This document shows positions 5,169-7,839 of a stretch of 7,839 nucleotides of DNA, one piece after another. Under the pieces are notes generated by a model, which was not told the DNA's origin, searched no databases, and worked only from the letters and a program-made list of their open reading frames with translations. Origin of the DNA: Verrucomicrobiia bacterium (GTDB lineage: Bacteria > Verrucomicrobiota > Verrucomicrobiia > Limisphaerales > UBA11358); assembly GCA_030044395.1 (NCBI GenBank), contig JASHVW010000322.1, positions 1 to 7,839 of the forward strand, written 5' to 3'. Position numbers and translations under genes: made by a program. Each line of letters begins with the position of its first letter. Within the stretch, counting starts at the first letter, position 1.

Positions 5169-6462
5169 TGACAATCCGGATTCCGGTTCTCCAGGAAAGG
5201 AGGCTGCGACTCAACCCGCGTCTGCCGCTCCGGCCGTTCAACCACAACCGCCAACGCCGCGTCGAAAGGGCCGCAAGCGGATGGTTATATTCCTCGTGTT
5301 GTTTTTGGTCCTGCTGGCGGTCTCGGCGATGTATTTCTTCAGGCTGGACATTCCTGATCGGACGACGGATGACGCTTACGTTCATGGCAATGAAGTCTTT
5401 TTGGTGCCGCGAGTCACCGGCACGGTGGTGGCCATTAATGCTGACGACACCGACCTCGTGCTAAAAGGCCAGCCGCTGGTAGTATTGGATGACAGCGATG
5501 GAAAGGTGGCATTGTTGCAGGCCGAGGGGGCGTTGGGAGACACGATGCGCAAGGTGTGCCAGTTCTATGTCAATGTCGCGGAGCTGAAAGCAAACGTCGC
5601 GGCGCGCACCATAGATCTGGCGCGGGCGGAGGACGATTACCAACGGAGAATGGCGGCGCAGTCGGGGACTGTTTCGATGGAGGACATCACTCATGCGAGG
5701 CAGGACGTGGACAGCGCGCGCGATTTGCTGAACGTCGCCAAACAAGAGTTGAGCGCGGCGCAAGCCCTGGTCGCCGATACGGACCTGGAACACCATCCGA
5801 TGGTGCTCCAGGCCGAAGCAAACGTTCTGGATGCGGACCTCGCGTTGCAACGAACCACGATAAACGCGCCGGAGACGGGATATGTCGTGCAACGGAATGT
5901 CGAGGTCGGGCAGCGGGTCGCGCCCGGCACGGCACTCATGGCCATCATACCGCTGAACGAAATCTGGGTGGATGCCAACTTTAAGGAGGACGACCTGCGG
6001 TTCGTGAGGATCGGCCAGCCGGTTGGCTTAAAATCTGATTTTTATGGCGACTCCGTCAAATACGAGGGCCATGTGGCGGGGTTGGCTCCCAGCACCGGCG
6101 CGGCATTCTCGCTGTTGCCCCCCGATGAAGGCTCGGGCAATTGGATCAAGATCGTGCAACGGGTGCCGGTGCGGATTGTCCTGGACGATAAACAACTGGG
6201 GAAATATCCCCTGCGGATCGGCCTGTCCATGCGGGTGACGATTCACACGGGGGATCATAGTGGCCCGGTTTTAACGCAGGTTCCTTCCGTGCAGGCGGTT
6301 TATGCCACGGACATTTATTCAAATGAATGGACGCAGGCCAATGCATTGGTGCAAAGCCTGGTGGCAACCAACTTGCAGGCCCTTTCAAACCTAAACCTCG
6401 CCAGTGACTCCGCGGCAACCGTCGTTCGGGCAAACCGTAATTTGGAAAGGACGCATGAGTAA
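5158..6462 (+). CDS. emrA: EmrA-like HlyD-family membrane fusion protein
   Basis: A 434-residue periplasmic adaptor that links an inner-membrane MFS pump to the outer membrane. Residues 1-40 form a Pro/Ala-rich cytosolic tail ending in RRKGRKR; a single membrane anchor follows (about 42-61). The family motif TTDDAYVHGN is at 69-78. A split biotinyl-lipoyl domain (about 80-120 and 235-265, with INAPETGYVVQRNVEVGQRV) flanks a long alpha-helical hairpin (about 120-232). The beta-barrel segment contains VDANFKEDDL and the EmrA-type GNWIKIVQRVPVRI (327-340). The C-terminal tail YSNEWTQANALVQSLVATN is normal for this branch. The ATG has no good ribosome site; the nearest purine run (AGAGGA) is about 21 nt away, so the exact start is less certain than the gene. 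It overlaps the emrB start by 8 nt, indicating one operon. Confidence 0.92.
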   Translation: MTSVDNPDSGSPGKEAATQPASAAPAVQPQPPTPRRKGRKRMVIFLVLFLVLLAVSAMYFFRLDIPDRTTDDAYVHGNEVFLVPRVTGTVVAINADDTDLVLKGQPLVVLDDSDGKVALLQAEGALGDTMRKVCQFYVNVAELKANVAARTIDLARAEDDYQRRMAAQSGTVSMEDITHARQDVDSARDLLNVAKQELSAAQALVADTDLEHHPMVLQAEANVLDADLALQRTTINAPETGYVVQRNVEVGQRVAPGTALMAIIPLNEIWVDANFKEDDLRFVRIGQPVGLKSDFYGDSVKYEGHVAGLAPSTGAAFSLLPPDEGSGNWIKIVQRVPVRIVLDDKQLGKYPLRIGLSMRVTIHTGDHSGPVLTQVPSVQAVYATDIYSNEWTQANALVQSLVATNLQALSNLNLASDSAATVVRANRNLERTHE

Positions 6463-7839
6463 TGCCGCCGCAGCCATGGACGTTGTGCCGGCTGAATCAA
6501 TCGCCGACAGCTTCTGTTTTGAAAAAATCGGGTTTTTGTTCGCAACAGGTTTTCTGGTTTTGCTGGATGGCGTCAACGGCGCGATGTGCTCGACCCTGAG
6601 GCAGTATTTGATGGGCGGCTATACGGCAACGTCCGACCAGATTGCGTGGGGAGCGATTTTTTATTATGTTGGCAAACTCTACATGCTGCTGCTGGCGGCC
6701 AAGCTGCAGAAACGTTTTGGACAACGCCGGGCATTTCTAACGGCATCCATTGTCCTTGTCCTGGCGACCGCCGCCGGCGCGTTGACTTCCAATTACCAAT
6801 CGTTCCTTGCGGTGCTGCTCATGCAGGGCTGTGCCGGCGGCGCGATGATTGCCCTCGGCCAGGGCACTTTACTGGCCATATTTCCCCGCCGCGAACAACC
6901 CTTGGTGCAAGGCGCGTATGCGCTTTCTGCGGTCATGTTTCCGGCGACGATCGTTCCGGCAATCTTGGGTGGTTTTGCCTACAATTTCGATTGGCGTGAT
7001 GCCTATCTTGGGATACTGCCATTCGGTCTGCTCGGTTGCGGATGGCTTATCTGGAAACGACACTTGTTAAGTGACTCCGTCTCGCCCACTGAGTTTTTGC
7101 CGGCGAGGATCATCCTGATGATCACCGCGCTGTTTGCGGTTGTTTATGTGCTGGAACAGGGCGATCGCAACTGCTGGCTGGAATACCCTCCGATTGTCTG
7201 GGCAATTTTGCTCGCGGCCACTTGTATCGTCAGCCTGGTGTTTATCGAAACCAGCGGCGGACCCATTTTTTTGCCATATGGGGCCTTTCGCTATGCCAAT
7301 TTTACGTTTGGCATGTGTGTCGTGCTGCTTGCAGGTGTCGCCCTTTTTGGAAGCGGTTACGCCATCTCGGGATTTGCTTCCGGCGTCCTGTCATATCCGG
7401 TTTCGATGAGCGGGCTGGTTCAGCTTTCGGGCACATTCTTCGCGACTGTTTCGTTTCTGGCCGTGGGCGTTCTCCTTCGGTTCACAAAATTTCCACCGGT
7501 TGTTGTCATCCTCACCGGCCTGCTCTTGTTTGGCATTGCGATGTGGCATCTCGGCGATGCGCCGTCCAACCTTAATTTCGAAGGTTTCGCTTCCTGGCTT
7601 ATCGTTCGCGGCTTTGCCCTGGGATGCCAGTTTATTCCGCTGACGTTGCTGGCATTAACCTGCCTGCCGGCCGAAGAAGACGTGGCGGCCGCCGGTTTGT
7701 TCAATTTTAACCGGCAGCTTGGCGCGCTGATTGGCGTCGCCTGGCTGCAAACACTGCTTGAACACAAGACGGATGGCAATCAAACGATCTTCGGCAATGT
7801 GGTTTCACAGACCAGCCCCAATGCGACGAATTATTTACA
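6455..7839 (+). CDS. emrB: EmrB-like MFS drug transporter (DHA2 type), 3' end cut by the window
   Basis: The frame is open from ATG 6455 to the window end: 461 complete codons of a family usually about 500-530 long, so only the last helix and tail are missing. A hydrophobic-segment pattern fits the 14-helix DHA2 group, which exports hydrophobic drugs or toxins by proton antiport with an EmrA partner. Recognisable signatures include LDGVNGAM in the first helix, LQKRFGQRRAF in the loop 2-3 position, PAILGGFAYNFDWRDAYL after helix 5, VLEQGDRNCWLEY (the DHA2 'RG-W' loop, about 232-244), and FNFNRQLGALIGVAW (about 416-430). It is divergent: the helix-4 motif normally R-x-x-Q-G reads LLMQG, lacking Arg. 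The start overlaps emrA as ATGAGTAA, with GGAAAGGA 3 nt upstream (short spacing); ATG at 6476 is an alternative without a ribosome site. Confidence 0.9.
   Translation, partial: MSNAAAAMDVVPAESIADSFCFEKIGFLFATGFLVLLDGVNGAMCSTLRQYLMGGYTATSDQIAWGAIFYYVGKLYMLLLAAKLQKRFGQRRAFLTASIVLVLATAAGALTSNYQSFLAVLLMQGCAGGAMIALGQGTLLAIFPRREQPLVQGAYALSAVMFPATIVPAILGGFAYNFDWRDAYLGILPFGLLGCGWLIWKRHLLSDSVSPTEFLPARIILMITALFAVVYVLEQGDRNCWLEYPPIVWAILLAATCIVSLVFIETSGGPIFLPYGAFRYANFTFGMCVVLLAGVALFGSGYAISGFASGVLSYPVSMSGLVQLSGTFFATVSFLAVGVLLRFTKFPPVVVILTGLLLFGIAMWHLGDAPSNLNFEGFASWLIVRGFALGCQFIPLTLLALTCLPAEEDVAAAGLFNFNRQLGALIGVAWLQTLLEHKTDGNQTIFGNVVSQTSPNATNYL

Noticed and set aside
1..7839. CRISPR array, tRNA, rRNA, insertion sequence or transposase, phage genes
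   Set aside because: No regularly spaced direct repeats, no tRNA-like cloverleaf noticed, and no transposase or phage protein motifs in any frame.

Overview
This window looks like soil-type bacterial chromosome of moderately high GC. My best guess is Verrucomicrobiota (Pedosphaera/Limisphaerales-like). That rests on long intergenic stretches with GC-rich hairpins of a kind I associate from memory with that group, and on the gene types, so it is tentative; no RNA gene or ribosomal marker is present to confirm it.

Layout, left to right. (1) 62-843, minus strand: a two-gene unit in which ohr (OsmC/Ohr thiol peroxidase) is followed by a small DUF1330 protein, with a strong 10-bp hairpin after the last stop. 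(2) 844-1075: a leader/intergenic region with a hairpin, a possible 27-codon ORF and one copy of a 66-bp repeated element. (3) 1076-3864, minus strand: a translationally coupled two-component system, a soluble PAS-GAF-PAS histidine kinase followed with a 4-nt overlap by a FixJ/NarL-type response regulator. (4) 3865-5157: about 1.3 kb without a convincing intact gene. It holds one possible 62-codon ORF, several perfect hairpins, a repeat-like block, the second copy of the 66-bp element in opposite orientation, and the relic of a short-chain dehydrogenase (SDR) gene directly before the next operon. (5) 5158-7839, plus strand: emrA-like membrane-fusion protein and emrB-like MFS transporter, overlapping by 8 nt; emrB runs off the window end.

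Functionally the window reads as a stress-defence neighbourhood: Ohr reduces organic hydroperoxides, EmrAB-type pumps export hydrophobic toxic compounds, and a cytosolic-sensing two-component system lies between them. The main unexplained observation is that the two-component genes are bracketed by inverted, outward-facing copies of one 66-bp sequence (49 of 66 positions identical by hand alignment). Each copy contains GTATGATGGA and lies upstream of one of the flanking operons. It may be a shared promoter/operator that makes the three units one regulatory circuit, or two members of a dispersed intergenic repeat family; the window alone cannot decide.
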